64,000 nucleotides of DNA, from positions 61,787,397 to 61,851,396 of the forward strand of contig NC_134414.1 in NCBI RefSeq assembly GCF_030867145.1, given 5' to 3'. This DNA comes from Opisthocomus hoazin (lineage: Eukaryota > Chordata > Aves > Opisthocomiformes > Opisthocomidae). The notes below the pieces were generated by a model that was not told where the DNA came from, ran no database searches, and was given only the letters and a program-made list of their open reading frames with translations. This document shows positions 32,961 to 46,779 of the stretch, one piece after another. A program made the translations under genes and the position numbers. Each line of letters opens with the position of its first letter. Position 1 is the first letter of the stretch.

Positions 32961-35900
32961 CACTGTAAGTCTGATGCTCCTTGTGCTCTTCTTGTGTATA
33001 TTAACACTTCACTTGTTAGCAAGTGGGATGCGTAAACCCCAATCGTGGCTATGATAGTGCAGGAGATCTGTGCCCAGGCCTTCCTGAAAACGTCTTGAGA
33101 CCCTTCAGTTTGAGTTCACCCTCAGAAGTCTGTACTCCTGAATACGGGTTCATTTAACCCTTGCAGTTTCCTCTTTACTACGATTTCTATTCTATGTCCC
33201 TTGCCTGTCTTTGTATGCTATTGCTCCTAAGGTACCAGTCATGCACCCAACACCACATAGGTGTTCCTTTCACGGTCCAGTCCTTGTGTCCCTCTCTCTG
33301 CTGCTGGAGGAGATGTGACAGCCTGTGCCATACTCTGCAGTACACCGTGCTGTACTCTGACCAGCTACAGTAAGTAACTTCACTTCTATAGAGTGTAAGT
33401 TTAGTGCAGAAGCGCTGATTTTCCCCAAAGCTTCTCAGAGCATCAAAGCTGTGTTCTCTGATGTTTTTTTTTTGTTTTTACATAAGGACCTCCAATTGGT
33501 AAATCTCAGGGGTTTATCTACTATGAAAAAAAGTTGCATTTTCTAGTGAAAATGCACCGGGTGCTTCACACAGTTTGAGAAAACAGTGTTTCCCAAGGGG
33601 ATAGCGAACATGCTCAGACGAGTGCTGTGTTTTCCTAAGGACACCTGCCAGAACCTTGCTGACATATCAAGTGTTGAAAAATGTTTGGCATCAGCCGTCT
33701 CTCTCAGAATTTCTCCCCTTGTTGACAGTAGGAAACAGCCATGTTATGCATATTTCTTCAATTCTCTTGGCTCCCTACATTGCAAAGTGTCTCATATGTT
33801 TTCTTCTGTAACCACTGATTCCCAAAGAGAACAGAATATCCAGCTCTTCTTCTGGGCCAGATTCTAAAAGAAAGGGAACTTCAGACCAGGGAATTAATGA
33901 AGACAGCAGAAGGGTCTTTTTTGCCTTGTCCACTGATGGGAACTTCCTTGCCTGCTGGAAAATACTTTCCATGAAATGTTGGTTGTCCTTGTCCCTTGTC
34001 CCACTCACTACTCATGCCATGCCAGTGCTTTCACGACCAGACTAAGGACATAAGGTGTTTTTCTCAGTTTAGGATTGGGTACATTTCCTTAAGTGTTATT
34101 ATGATTTCTATCTTTTCCACTCTGCCCTGTATTCACAGGTTATTTCACATTTTAACTTAATGAGAAGTTGTTCACCAACATAAATTCCCATTTACTTCCT
34201 GATCACCATAGGGCAAAAACCTCTTAAAGCACCACTGCTTTGCATGCAAATATCCAGCTCTGCCTTCAGAGTCTCATATTTCTCGTTGCATTGCATAGGA
34301 GACAAATCCGCTGGTAGGGGAAAAGCTCTTTTTTATTTGGGAAGGAATTAGTAGACAGAGCTCCACATTTCTCTGTGCGATTTTTTCTCTCTTGTACATT
34401 TTTTGCCTTTTGACTATTTATGCCTCAACAAGATCCTCTGGCTGATTGCTTCCTGTAGTAGTCAGGCTCCCTTCTGCCAAACAAAACATTATGCACAGCT
34501 ATCAGGCATTATTATCAACACCTATCCTGCAGTAGTTCTTTTGTTTGTGATGAGTAATTTAACACTCAACACTCTGAAACCCAAAGCTAATATTGTGAAG
34601 TACTCCAAGGAAACAAATTGCATCTATCTTAAACTTTCGATAATCATCTGGTAGTTTGGGGATACTATTACACTGTAGGTTTTCAGAAAAAAAAAGCAAA
34701 CCAAAACTAAACAAAATGAAAAAGTTCTCTTCCTGATGTAGCCAAGGATCCTTTGCTTTCCATCTGCTGGAGCTGATCATCAGCGGCTGGTGGTACCCTC
34801 CTGACACTAGGAACTCAAGCCAGTGTATTGGTGCTCCCTCACCCGCAGGCTTTAGCCTGCTTTGGAGATAATCGATGCAGAGTGAAACTTTCTGCATTCA
34901 TTCAACTTGCAGCTGGTGAGCCAGTCCATTCTTTAATCTGCTTAACTTCTGATTCCTGGCATTTGACCAGTATCACGAGTTTTTGTGAGCTTATAAAGTA
35001 TTACCACTTTTCTGAAGGAGGATCTCTCTCCCTTACTACAGGGACCTACTGTCTTTGACACTGATTTTTGGCTTTCACCATCTTTCTCTCTCAGTGGTGG
35101 AACTAAATTGCTTGCCTACACTGAGCAGTGTGAGAGTCAAATATTGACCTGCTTCACTGGCTAAAGGCTACGTAAGCAATACAGTATCCGTTCTTCTACG
35201 TAATCCCAGTGATCAGTTAAGAAAAAGAGATTTAGTTGTCAAATATGATATTTCCTTGGTGAATCTCTCCTAGTCACTTTGAATTGTCCTTAACACTGAG
35301 TTTAGAAATGTATAAGGGGCCAGTATAGCTCTGACTGGCATCAGCTACCAATTAAAATAACTTCCCGGTGAAGAATGCCTTGAGATGGCTGCTGCTTTTC
35401 GTTTTATGTATCTTAGGCCTGATGTTAGAGAAAAGTTACTACCTGAGCCGTAGGGCTCAGAGGTGGATGCAGAGTTTTCTGAATTGCAGGAGGTATAAAT
35501 GCTCTCTCCCTATGGACTTACTGGAGTAAGCTGGGAACAGTGGGAACAGTCTGTATGGCCAGACTGTCGCCTCCGTTCCCAGCCTCTACTGTCAGCAGTC
35601 TTGGGGTGTTCAATTGTCTATGTGCCTCTTCCTCAGAACAAATATAATTCTTCACTTCAGCATCTTTCACATCTCCCCTCAGCTAACAGTGATCTCCATT
35701 CCTCATAGAATTCCTCTCTCTGGCTTATCGATAGTTTGTTATTTCTAGTACAGATTTCAGCTGCCACCTTCTACTTCAGGCATTTTCTCTTTGATGACTT
35801 GTACGCCTCAGATAATTCAATACCTTATTCACTCCTCTATTTTACTCATGCTTCCTGTCTCTCATCACTGTGACTTCCAAGTCTGCATATTCTTTTTATT

Positions 35901-38900
35901 GTTTCTTTAAAAAGGGTTTTATTATGTAGTGGACATCTTCTTTTGAAACTTACTGCTTTCTAACTTACACATACTGGGACAACCTAGACAGTTGTCAGCT
36001 TGCCTTCTGGGGTGCAGAGTGTGCTCTTTGGGATCATGGTCTTGCCCAGACCCAGCTTAGGTGCGTGCAGGACTGTAGAGTGGCTCCAGCCAGGGCAGCC
36101 CAGCCAGGGCAGCCCAGCTCTTGGGGTAGAAACCAGAGGGATGGCAGTAGGAGGGCAGTGGTCTGTGTGTAGGCTCATGTGATGTTGAGTCAGGGTGCAT
36201 CCAGGATAAACTCCCAAATGTGGGAAGTGGGAAGTAGGTAAAGTAGAAAAGCTTTAGCTACGGAGAGCTCTGTGGTACCTAGGAGTGGCATTAATGAGGG
36301 AGGTGCAAACTGCTGTGTTGAGTGGCATTGCAGGATAGAGCAGTCTAGGAAGTCCCATGGCACGCTGCAGGCTGCTGGAAGATGGAGGAAGCAGGACAGC
36401 CAGGCACAGGGCAAGAAAGCAAACACCTCAGGAAAAGGAGCTGCTTCTTTTGGTTTACCAAATATCAGCCAGGAAAAAAAATTAATGGTCGACAGTATCC
36501 TACAAAGAGTGGTCTTAGCAGATGAGGAATTCAACGACCCCTCCCAATGCATTGCTGTGCCATGGGGGACACATCCTGGCTGTACAAACATGGGAGCAAT
36601 GAATAGGAGTAGAGGGGTGATAGTATTTGCATACGTTGTTTTGCCGAGACAACAGCTAGGATCTGGGGTTCAGTTTTGATATTTTTTCAAAAACCATTGA
36701 AGAGATGGAGAAAGTGCTAGAAAGTGCAGTAAGTGATTTAAGAAATGGATGGTTTTTTTTTTAATCTTATCAGAAAGAAAATTGAGAAGGGGTTTGATTA
36801 GAGTATATAATTCCCTTTCCTGGGAGAAAACACTGAGCATTGAAGTGATCTTGAATTTAGTAGAGAATGAAACTGTGGTTGGAATCTGAAGCTAAGTCAA
36901 TCTAGGACAGAAGTCAGATATATATATATATGTATATTTAACGGTGACTGGGATTAACCATTCAAACTAACTAGCATGCTACGATTTTCTGTCTTCAGCT
37001 ATTGTCAGATCAAGACTAGATATTCTGCTAGAAGTTATGCATTAGTCCAACACAAAATATCCTTTCGTCAAACAGAAGTTATTGGCCTCCATACAGAATT
37101 AATTGGGTGATGAAGTAATTGTTCTAATATACTGCAGATAAAATTTTATGCTCTAATAGTCCATTTTGGCAATGGAATCTAAATGCATACTTGTGGATTT
37201 AAACGTCTAAATCTAGGGACCCAGGTTTGTCATTTTCAGACGGTTCCTGTGAGAGTGTAGATCTTAGGATCTCAGAGTTTGTTGTATTTGGAGATGGGGT
37301 TCTCCGTCATCTCTAAATTCCCGTCTCCTACACTGGGTCACATCTGAGCAGGTGCTTCCCTCGCTATCCTCCTAATTAGCTGCACAAGCACACTTCAAAT
37401 TCCATAAACACTCTATGGTGTAAATGTCATCAGTTCTATAAACACCGTATGTGTTTTAGTACCCCAAAAACTTCGGCCAGTCACCCCTCAGAATATCCCT
37501 GGTCCTCTTAAGGAAGTTCTTATTCACATTGGATAAAGTGGGAAGGACACTGAAGCACTTAGATGTTCTGATTTTGAATAAACTCCACATTCAGGATTGT
37601 TTGCTTACAAGAGCTGGTGCTGAAGTCAAATGAGAAATTTTCCTTCTGTTTGTCAGTGCAAATTCATCTTTATGCATTCATTTCATATTTCAGCTGCTTA
37701 TCTAGCCTGCCCCATCATGCACTCAGCACAGCTCAGCTGAAAGCAGTGGTCACACTAATGATTTTTTTTTTAAATTTTTAGCATTTAGCTAAATAAATAC
37801 ATTTAGATGTCCAGTGTCTGGAGACCTCTCACAGAGTAACTCATAGTTATGTTCTATGGCTTAAGACTTATAAATAAGGAGAGTTTTCTTTGGAACATCT
37901 ACATAAGTATTTACAAGATCAGATAATGTATTGCAGAACTGCAGAAGTCTCAGTCTTCAGTAAAAAGCAGGATGAATATTCAAGCCATGTCAGAGTTGAG
38001 CAGACATAACCCATGGTTCAAGACTTCTTTCTCTATCCAGGCCTGCACGTGAGAAAGTCCTGGAGATTCTCTCACCCCTAATAACCTCAACTGGAGCCTA
38101 TTCACAGCTCAGTTATTGTGACTATGCCTGCAGGAGGAAAAGATGTAACCTGGGCTACTCTGTACGTACAGTACATGTACCAGTACTGTGGTGATGGGAA
38201 CCAGACAATATGTATATGCAGTGTACTATTAAAACTACTATATGAACCTAATGCAGTACGTTCATTGCAGAGTGGAGAGGTTCACTTGACGATGTGAACA
38301 TTGCACATTTTTAGGCCATGGACTATTAGAGGTATTCCTCAGGATAAGTTCCAGACAAAGCTGGAAGGTTAATCTACAAACTGATTGGCAGGTAAATTAA
38401 CTTTTCCCCTGAGAATACTAACAGTCAGAGATTATCTGCTTTGTTATCAGAGAAGTGATTGAAACACGGGTAGGTATACCTGAGTCATATTCTTGACTTC
38501 AGTAACGTCAGATGAGGCCCAAATTACCCGGTGCCTATTGTCAAGAGACGAGTGGATGATGCCATTTGCTGTTATACCTCAAATTTCTTGTACTTTGAGC
38601 TCAGGGATCTCTCCAAGGACAAATTATTAAAAGAAATGAAATAATTTAGAAATTCCTTGGTATTTCAGTATTTGACATTTCAATTTCAGGAGGAAAATGG
38701 CTGTGGCACTATGACAAAAGAGCAAGTTTGTACAGTAGGGATCTTTCCATTTGTATGTTTAATCTGTCAGGTTTTTTCCACAATTATTCGTAGCTTTGCT
38801 GCTTCTTAGCTCAAAATAATCCAAAAGACTGTGATCTTCAGATTTGTTTCCAAGATCCCATCTGTTCTGGCTGGAACTGGGACTCCTCTCAGCAGCCTCT

Positions 38901-40099
38901 GCTGCTACTAACCATGTGCCAGGGTTGTCTGTTTTGCTGGCTGCACGTTACACATTTTACTAGTAAGTGTGAGGCAGAGGGTTTGAAACTCTTTCTGAGC
39001 TCCCATTGATGGGAGGCCACAGACTTGAGATCACTGAACAGAGCCGTATGGGGCTTGGGAGCAGCTCCTCTGTGTCATGATAGTTAGGTTTGCTTTTGGC
39101 CCCCTCGATCCCAGCTAGCCTGAGAAATGGTAAATACCTGCAATGGTGAGAAATCACATCTGGAGGAATATGAACTTTCTTGCCAGGGTCCTAGAGTGAC
39201 TGAACTAATTACTTAGGGGAAATATTTTAAAATGGATGGAGTGGCAGGTATCCTGATGCTATAGTCCTTCCTAGCAGTCAATTCCTACACAGGGAAATAT
39301 TTAAATCAAAAGAATAGCGGTATTAAATAGAAGTCAGCTGGAGGGAAAAACACAATCAGAAATTCAATAAAACCATTTCAAATGGAGTACCTAATACATT
39401 TGTTTTGAGAACAAATTCCTTGTGCAACAAAAAGTAAAATTCAATAGAAAGCTAACATGATAAAATAATACAGCCGGAAAATGAATTCTTTCTCTTTATA
39501 TCAAATCAATAAGTGTATCATTGAAGTGCCGAGTCCACTTCAATAAACACTTTCCGAAATAATTTGGTACGGTTAAATTGTCTGTGGAATATTTTCCTGT
39601 TCCAGGGCATTTACCATGGGCTGTCACAAATCCCAGTTCCAAAGAAGGACAAGGGGTGAGATTCTTATCTCTGATGATCAGAGAGCCTGAAGCATCTGAA
39701 AAGCAGCCAACAGAATGAAGGACTGCTTAATACCTTTAAACAGGGAGAAGATTGACTTTTTAAAATGAAAGATACCTTATTGAAATTCTTTACAGAACAA
39801 GAAAATAGACTCCTAGTAGAATTTTCTATTTGTTTGGATGTCAAGCAGAGAATAGCTTTATATTATTGGCAAATAGTGCTATTCTACACAAATACCTTCA
39901 ATGTGTAATTAACGACTGGAAGCTGGTACGATTTGCTCGTGTTAGAGAATGATGAGAGGCTCTAGCCGAGACCGTGGCCTGCTGCAGGCACCCCTGTGCA
40001 TAGATGTAAGAGGTAAAAGCCTTCCTTCTGGGGGATTAGCAGCTTCTCTGGATGAGACATCAGTGCAGATTGCCAGGGTGCAGGGCCAGACTGTGTAGC
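32961..40099. other. Intergenic sequence with a TA microsatellite
   Basis: No coding gene recognised. A TA dinucleotide run lies at about 36918-36937. A 14-bp unit (CAGCCAGGGCAGCC) is duplicated in tandem at about 36088-36115. The open frames near 36.2-36.7 kb are in overlapping opposite frames without any domain. Confidence 0.55.
36918..36937. repeat. (TA)n microsatellite
   Basis: About ten TA units with one interruption. Confidence 0.8.
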
Positions 40100-40668
40100 C
40101 ACAGAACCACAGAATCACAGAATCACAGAATCACAGAATGGTCGGGGTTGGAAGGGACCTCTGTGGGTCATCTAGTCCAACCCTCCTGCCGAAGCAGGGT
40201 CACCTACAGCAGGCTGCACAGGACCTTGTCCAGGCGGGTCTTGAATATCTCTGGAGAAGGAGACTCCACAACCTCCCTGGGCAGCCTGTTCTAGTGCTCC
40301 GTCACCCTCAGAGGGAAGAAGTTCTTCCTCATGTTCAGATGGAACTTCCTGTGCTTCAGTTTGTGCCTGTTGCCCCTTGTCCTGTCACTGGGCACCACTG
40401 AAAAGAGTCTGGCCCCATCCTCCTGACACCCGCCCTTGAGATATTTATAAACATTTATTAGGTCCCCTCTCAGCCTTCCCTTCTTCAGGCTGAACAAGCC
40501 CAGCTCCCTCAGCCTCTCCTTGTAGGAGAGATGCTCCAGTCCCCTCATCATCCTTGTAGCCCTCCGCTGGACTCTCTCCAGTAGCTCCTCATCTTTCTTG
40601 AACTGGGGAGCCCAGAAATGGACACAGTACTCCAGATGAGGCCTCACTAGGGCAGTGTAGAGGGGACC
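40100..40668 (-). mobile_element. CR1 LINE, 5'-truncated, minus orientation
   Basis: The 3' tail is seen first on the plus strand as repeated CACAGAAT units (40100-40139). It is followed by GGTTGGAAGGGACC and then the reverse complement of the ORF2 C-terminus. On the minus strand the frame at 40291-40716 reads [20 protein letters not shown], then [20 protein letters not shown] and a [20 protein letters not shown] stretch, typical of CR1. The element is truncated at about 40,668. The long open frame suggests a relatively young copy. Confidence 0.93.
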
Positions 40669-41069
40669 CTTTATTGTAGTAGCGTGGACACCTCTATTCC
40701 TTTCTCTCCAACACAAAGCAATATTTCTGAGAACTCCAGGTTCCTCAGGTTAATATTCTAATAGAATAAAGGAAATCTGTTTCTAGATAGCAAGTATTGA
40801 AGCTCTACCTATTTGTAAATGTGTAAAACGCGTGCATTGCAAAAGCAACCACAACCGTGCTGATTTCAGCTCAAGATTTCAAATCTAGAAAAAAATTTTA
40901 CAAATTTGGTCCTTCTAAAGCCAACTTGTTTCCTTCGCATAATGTCTTTAATGTGAGAATTTCCTGAGCTTGGGAAATCCCATCAGAATCAGTTCAGCTT
41001 AAATATTTCCTCTCCAGCCCATTCTAACTGCTGTCTATTAAATGACTTTGTGGCTTCCTGACACTGTAG
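40669..41069. other. Intergenic sequence, no gene seen
   Basis: Nothing recognised. AT-rich sequence between a CR1 and a candidate regulatory block. Confidence 0.5.
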
Positions 41070-41290
41070 GCAGCTTAATTGAAAAGCTGATTAAGTGAAA
41101 TAATCACCTGTTGTACATCAAGAATGAGAATTTTTATGGGAGAGCTGTTTTTTTGTCATTCATCTCTGTCAGGCCACTGTGTTTTAATGCACATTTGAAT
41201 TGATGCCATTGCTGACAAACTTGTACCTGGCCATCCTTTGCTATTATTATGTTTTCCACTGACATTTCTGAGAAAATAATAAAAATCTTA
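41070..41290. promoter_or_regulatory. Candidate enhancer block
   Basis: Contains TTAATTG (41075-41081), GATTAA (41089-41094), a TAATCACCTG composite with a CACCTG box (41105-41110) and a CCTTTGCTATTATTAT TCF/SOX-like run near 41235-41250. No repeat is seen. Regulatory function is an inference. Confidence 0.3.
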
Positions 41291-42482
41291 AAGTTTCTTA
41301 AGGACAAGATCCACAGTCCCAGTATCAGCTCTGGGTGATCTCTAGCTACGTATCACTAGTAAGGATTTAGCCAATTGAGTTGTTGTAGCTTAACTAAAAT
41401 AGCTTCAGCAGAGTTGGAGGGTATATCTGCTTTCAAACAAGATAGGAGATATCTCTCACAGATGTGAAGAGCAGCTCTCCTCACTGAGTCCTATCCTATC
41501 ACATAGCATAGCACAACCACAAGTTTTGACTGGGGAGAAACCCTTGAATTCAGTCAGGCATCAGAGCAGGACACGACACGAGGATGGTGGCTTTTGGCTA
41601 ACTGCTAAGTTAGCGCTGTCTTGGACAGAAGCTCTTTGGTGCCACACACGTGTGCACTTCCCGTGGAGGGCTGCATTCTCAACACGTAGTTTTGGGCAGC
41701 TCTCCCTGTCTCCCAAACCAGACTGCTGTCAAGTTCATGGGCATGAACTCATGTTAATGAAGGTAAGCGCAAGCAGTCTGGCAAGGAACAGTAGCCAGGA
41801 AGGAAACGGGAAGTGGGGAGAAATGGGGAGGAAATAGCCTGTTGCATCAACATGTAGAAATGGATAAGAGGAGGCCACCATATCACCACACAAAGTCAGT
41901 GTACAAAACCAATCATACTCTCTTTTTTTTTTTTCTGCTGTTTCAGGGGTTTGCGTTGTTAATGAACACTGTTCTGTCTGCAGTGCTGTGTTAGTATGAT
42001 ACTGCTGCATGTAAAATCATGATGTCGCCCAGTACACTTAAGCAGTTAATAGGAAAATGTGGTCTGATAGTTTACGTCTGTCAGAGAACCACTTGCTGGT
42101 TAAGTGTTTCAAAAACTGGTGGTATAAATAAACCAGTTGGTCTTAATGGTATTATCAGTAGGTTTGTCATCTTGACCAACATTTGAAATCCAGGTTCAAT
42201 GGTCAGATTTACAAATATGGATTGCACTTTATGAGGAGAATTGGGAATAGGGCAAAATGCGATAGACAGCATTCCAGTCAGAGTCAATAGTTGACTACCA
42301 GTGTTTGCACTAGTGTCAAGCATCAATGGATAAACAGGACACATACTTCTGAGCAATCAGTGGTCTTAGAGGATTATGAATTTTCAAATCTCAGTCCTGG
42401 ATAAGCGTTGTATTAGAAATACTGAGATGTACTGATAGGGATAAATAAGACATTCAGAATACCTTGGAAGATCACACAAAAA
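41291..42482. other. Intergenic sequence, no gene seen
   Basis: Short open frames only. A T-run lies at about 41923-41934. The frame at 41526-41837 starts MTGEKP by chance, and no zinc-finger cysteines or histidines follow. Confidence 0.55.
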
Positions 42483-42787
42483 AAGAGGCTGTAAGGGCCT
42501 TTGGGAGGTCATCTACTCCCTCCACCCCCTCAAGGCAAGATAAACTGTACCTATGACATTCCTGACAGATACTTGTCTAACCTGTTCTTGAAAAAAACAG
42601 TAGCGATAGAGATCCTACAGCCTCTCTAGGCAATCTGTTCCAAGGCTTAACCAGAAAGTTTTTCCTAATGACTATGCTAAGTCCCTTTTGCAGAAATTTA
42701 AGCTCATCCATTCTTGTCCTATCTAGCAGGGACATGGAGAACAGATTATTTCCTGCCTTTATGAATATACTTAAAAACGATGAAAAT
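42483..42787 (-). mobile_element. Old, degenerate CR1 LINE 3' end
   Basis: The order of short matches (GGGAGGTCATCTACTCCC, CCTGACAGATACTTGTCTAA, CCTACAGCCTCTCTAGGCAA, AGTTTTTCCTAATG, TTCTTGTCCTATCTAGC) is that of a CR1 3' region in reverse complement. Divergence is much greater than in the 40.1-kb or 55.4-kb copies, so this is an older insertion, perhaps predating modern bird families. Confidence 0.75.
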
Positions 42788-45700
42788 TTCTGACTTCATT
42801 TCCCTGGTATAGGCCTTGTAATTTCAGGAGGTAAAAGGAGACTGGTAAGAAAGGAAGAAATCGGGAAGCAGTACAGAGCAAGGGTATAGGCATAGGATTT
42901 CATATCTATAAACTGCTATATGCAGGTGTAAAAGTCATGTAGAGTGGATGCATGTTTTACAGACTAAGGTGCTAGAAATCAATCAGTAAGTGTGCAATCT
43001 AAGACTGCAAACAGCCAGGGGAAGACTCCTGATTTTTGACGGGGGTCATATCAGGACCGCAAAGATAAAACTTGTTAGTGGGGCTTGGTCATCAACTTCA
43101 AAGGCTGGTTCTATTTTCAGTTTAATTTTGGAAAAGTGGCAGTTGGCTTCTGACTTTGTTTCAAGACCTTAGGAGCAGGGCAAATATGAAACAGAGAGAA
43201 ATTATTTTTATCACATTGGGTAATACATAGGATACATGTCCATTGGCAAAGTCATTTGGACCAGTGGGAGCAGACTGACACGGTGAAACAGTTGGTGCTG
43301 AGGACCCCATATCCACCCTCTGTGCGTTTCAGAGATGGTGAATCTCAACTAGCTGCAGCACAGGCCCAGGGACTGAATGCCTATAAGCAGTGGGAGCACT
43401 GTACATGCACTGCTGGAGAAAGTCTTCTGCGTTAGGTTCACCAAACAGGGATCCAGCTGATGCATGCCAAGGTGTGATGTGAACCACGCGAACCAAAGCC
43501 CAACAAGTGAGGACAGCCAGGAAATCCACTTTGAAAGTGCACTGTTGATTTCAGCTGAAATGTTAATTACTTGCTAGGTCAAGAAGTGCCAAGTTTTGCT
43601 CTGTACACCATGTCAGCAGGCAATTTCATGGGCCATTTTGACGTTGATCCTAGAACCTGGTTACACAAAATGAAACCATTTCCCTAACCAATACAAGCTT
43701 CAATCCGTGGGGCAGTTCTTCCTTTAAACCACTGGATTTTCAGAGCTGGTGTATTTTCTTCAGTCTATATGACCATTTAAGGGGTTCCCATTCCCCTCTC
43801 CCCTTCCAGCCACTGCTTGCTCCCATAGCTTTGCTAACATACTTGTTTATGGACTGTGAACTTGATCTGGCCACTGAAGGGCAATAGGAGAGCAGGCCAA
43901 AATGACCAAAGTGAGTGCAGCGACAGTCATTACGCTGTCATCACGAATGAGGAAAACATTATGGATCTTCAGTCTCTGGGGAAAAGATGGACCCTGCCAA
44001 CAAACATCTGTTTGAGCCATAGGAGTGGCAAACAGCCCTTGATTCTTTCATAGGTGTTGTCTACTGTCCCTCAAAGAGAGTAGATTGCTTAAAGACGGAG
44101 TAGGGTGAGGGACACCACCCTACGGGACTGTGTTTGTTGAGTAGACAAGAGAGGAAGAGTAGTGCGGGTGGTAAGGAGAAAACTACAGGGACACAGGCAA
44201 GACCGTGAAGCTTTGATAAGGATTTTATTGCTGAGTCCAGAAAAGTCAATGACAGAAAGGAAAGGCATATAGTGGAGGCTTCCTGGAAGCAGTCTCTAGC
44301 CCCAATTCTGCTTTTCTGATATTTTTTCCGTTTTTCCAATGTAGTTTGTATGGTCATCTGAGCCAGAACAGAGAACAACTTTTTTTCGCCTAGTGACTTT
44401 TCAGCCAGGTCAGTGTCCTGGTCTGCTTCTCTGTGTGACCACATAAATGACCAGTGGAGGATGGAGTTTAGGAGAAGAGGCAGGGGACTGCCTAAGTCAT
44501 CACAGCCACCTGAAAAGCTCTGTGTAAGCTTTGTATAGGCAAAGGTGAGCAAAATGCAAGCCAGACTGATGGAGATGAATGACAATAAGGTTATTCATTA
44601 CTGTGGTTTGGGAAGAACTTAGCATGATTTAAAACGGGAGAAATGTCCAAATATAGAGACCTATCTTGATCTCACTGGACACAAATCTACTTTAAAGTCA
44701 GGATGCAATTCATTTTACGTGTCTTCAGTCATCTGAAAGTTAAATGTCTAAGCCAGTCCCCCCAGGCTCCCTTTGTGTTCAGTCAGGAGTAATGGGTATT
44801 TCCAGAGGGTGATTGATCTCTCCTCAAGGTGGATGTCTGACACAGGTCGCATAATTTGCTTTCTGAAGGTGCCAATTTCTCCCCCTTGACTGAAAAAAAG
44901 AAGCAGGATGGCTAACTCAGACTTAGATGTCTGATTTTTTTAGATGTGTAAAGGTAGGTGAGATGAATCCTGTCCTAGGGAATCTCACCATTTGGGTACC
45001 ACTGCAGAGCCATATGATCAAAGTTGTATTTCACTTACATGGCCAAAGCACTAAGTGGCCAGTACATAAATAAGGCCTTGTGGGTCAATGACAAAACTCC
45101 ATTACTCCAGGGCAGTAGAAGTTAGTCAATAATGAGAAACTACACTTGCTGATTGAGATGGTCTAATAATTCATTCCACTGTGAACTTCTGATTTGTGAT
45201 ATATATCTACTTTTTATCAGGACCTTTATCTTAAATGAGAGGAAGGGTTGGACTTGGTGTGAATCATCTCAGTGCCTCACCAAACATAGCAATGATTTGA
45301 ATTTTTAAAAATTTGAAATGGACATTATAATTTAATCATGTAATAGAAATCATTGTAAGCAGGTGTATACTTCAAAAAGTTTCTTTTTTTTTCAATGTAT
45401 GTGAATTTCCTTGCTTATTAATTTGTGGCATTTCAACCTATAAACAACCATTCTGTTCAGTTGTAAATATTTTATTACATGTCATTCATTTCTGTAACAC
45501 ATAAATGCTTTTGTCGTACTTCCAATCAGGTTCTGTCATGATGAGAACAAGAATTCAGTTCATTTTTTTCCATTAAAACTAAGATTTTCTCAGTTTTACT
45601 AAAAAGCTACAAGCCTCCCAAATCCAGGCACTATATAAAATTTCCTTGATTCACTACTGGGTTCATTAAAGTCTAGGTCAATAAACATCAACATTTGCTA

Positions 45701-46052
45701 TACCAAGAAATGTCTCCTTCTGAATCTTTTCTGTTCCTAAGAGACTCACTCTGTATCCTGGCAATGTGCTGATGCAACCTCACCTGCTGTGAAGTGAGAT
45801 GCCCCATTACATCAGGTCTGTGGTAGTGCAGAGTCAGTGTCCTAAGAAGGAAAAAGACATGGACATACATGAACGATGCACAATACATTTCTTACTCTAG
45901 TTGTTTAGCTAAGTATTAAAAAAAAAAAAGCAAAACAGTTTGTGGCTCATCTTCAAGCAGCGGGTATTTTATGTGCAGTTCCCTCACGTATACACACATA
46001 CCTGTGCGCACCCATGCTATATCCCGTCCAGTGTAACTGACATATAGGTACC
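42788..46052. other. Intergenic sequence, no gene seen
   Basis: No recognised gene. The minus-strand open frame 44061-44585 (174 codons) has no known domain, and its hydrophobic stretches are not arranged like a known membrane protein. The sequence at about 44,690-44,960 has the look of an old interspersed repeat but cannot be named. A-runs occur at 45,918-45,929. Confidence 0.5.
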
Positions 46053-46501
46053 AGACAAGTTGACCATGAGCCAGCAGTGTGCCCCGGTTGCCAAGAAGGT
46101 CAATGGAATCCTGGGGTGCATTAAGAGGAGTGTGGCCAGCAGGTCGAGGGAGGTTCTCCTCCCCCTCTACTCTGCTCTAGTGAGGCCCCCTCTGCAGTAC
46201 TGTGTCCGGTTCTGGGCTCCCCAGTTCAAGAAAGATGAGGAGCTAGTGGAGAGAGTCCAGCGGAGGGCTACGAGGATGAAGAGGCGACTGGAGCATGTGT
46301 CCTACGAGAAAAGGCTGAGGGAGCTGGGCTTGTTCAGCCTGAAGAAGAGATGGCTGAGAGGGGACCTAATAAATGCCTATAAATATCTGAAGGGTGGGTG
46401 TCAGGAGGATGGGGCCAAACTCTTTTCAGTGGTGCCCAGTGACAGGACAAGGGGCAACGGGTACAAACCCCTTCCAACCCCTAGCATTCTATGATTCTGT
46501 G
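46053..46501 (+). mobile_element. CR1 LINE fragment with internal deletion
   Basis: From ACAAGTTGACCATGAGCCAG onward the sequence follows the CR1 ORF2 C-terminal region. The frame gives [24 protein letters not shown] sequence, then [20 protein letters not shown] and [11 protein letters not shown]. At about 46,467 it jumps from the GGGTACAAA coding stretch directly to CCCCTTCCAACCCCTAGC and the tail ATTCTATGATTCTGTG. Roughly 200 bases of the usual 3' region are therefore missing, while the very 3' end is kept. Confidence 0.92.
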
Positions 46502-46779
46502 ACTTCCAAGTGAAAGAAGTGCCATGGAATTAGTATATTACCCAGGGGAGTAAAAAAATGCTGAGACAGTCTCCCAGATAGCTGGCAAACTGTGCCAGGC
46601 TCAGGAGGAGCTGCAGTAGGTATTGCCATTTGTGGGGAAAATATGAAAAGAAACTAATTGGGGTTAAAGTTTCAGTGACCATCTCCAGGGTATTTTCCCT
46701 TCCTATGTTTTGTTTAGAAGCTACAAAAGTCAATCTTCACTCAGGAAATAGTATGTTTTTTTTATGTGTGATGAATTTG
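46502..46779. other. Intergenic spacer, nothing seen
   Basis: Unassigned sequence between CR1 and the candidate SOX-site block. Confidence 0.5.

Noticed and set aside
41526..41837. Open frame starting MTGEKP, like a zinc-finger linker
   Set aside because: No C2H2 pattern of cysteines and histidines follows, so the motif is chance.
44061..44585. 174-codon minus-strand open frame
   Set aside because: No known domain, no CpG-rich promoter, and no evidence of splicing. The length is not exceptional for 64 kb of moderate-GC DNA. It remains unproven rather than disproved.
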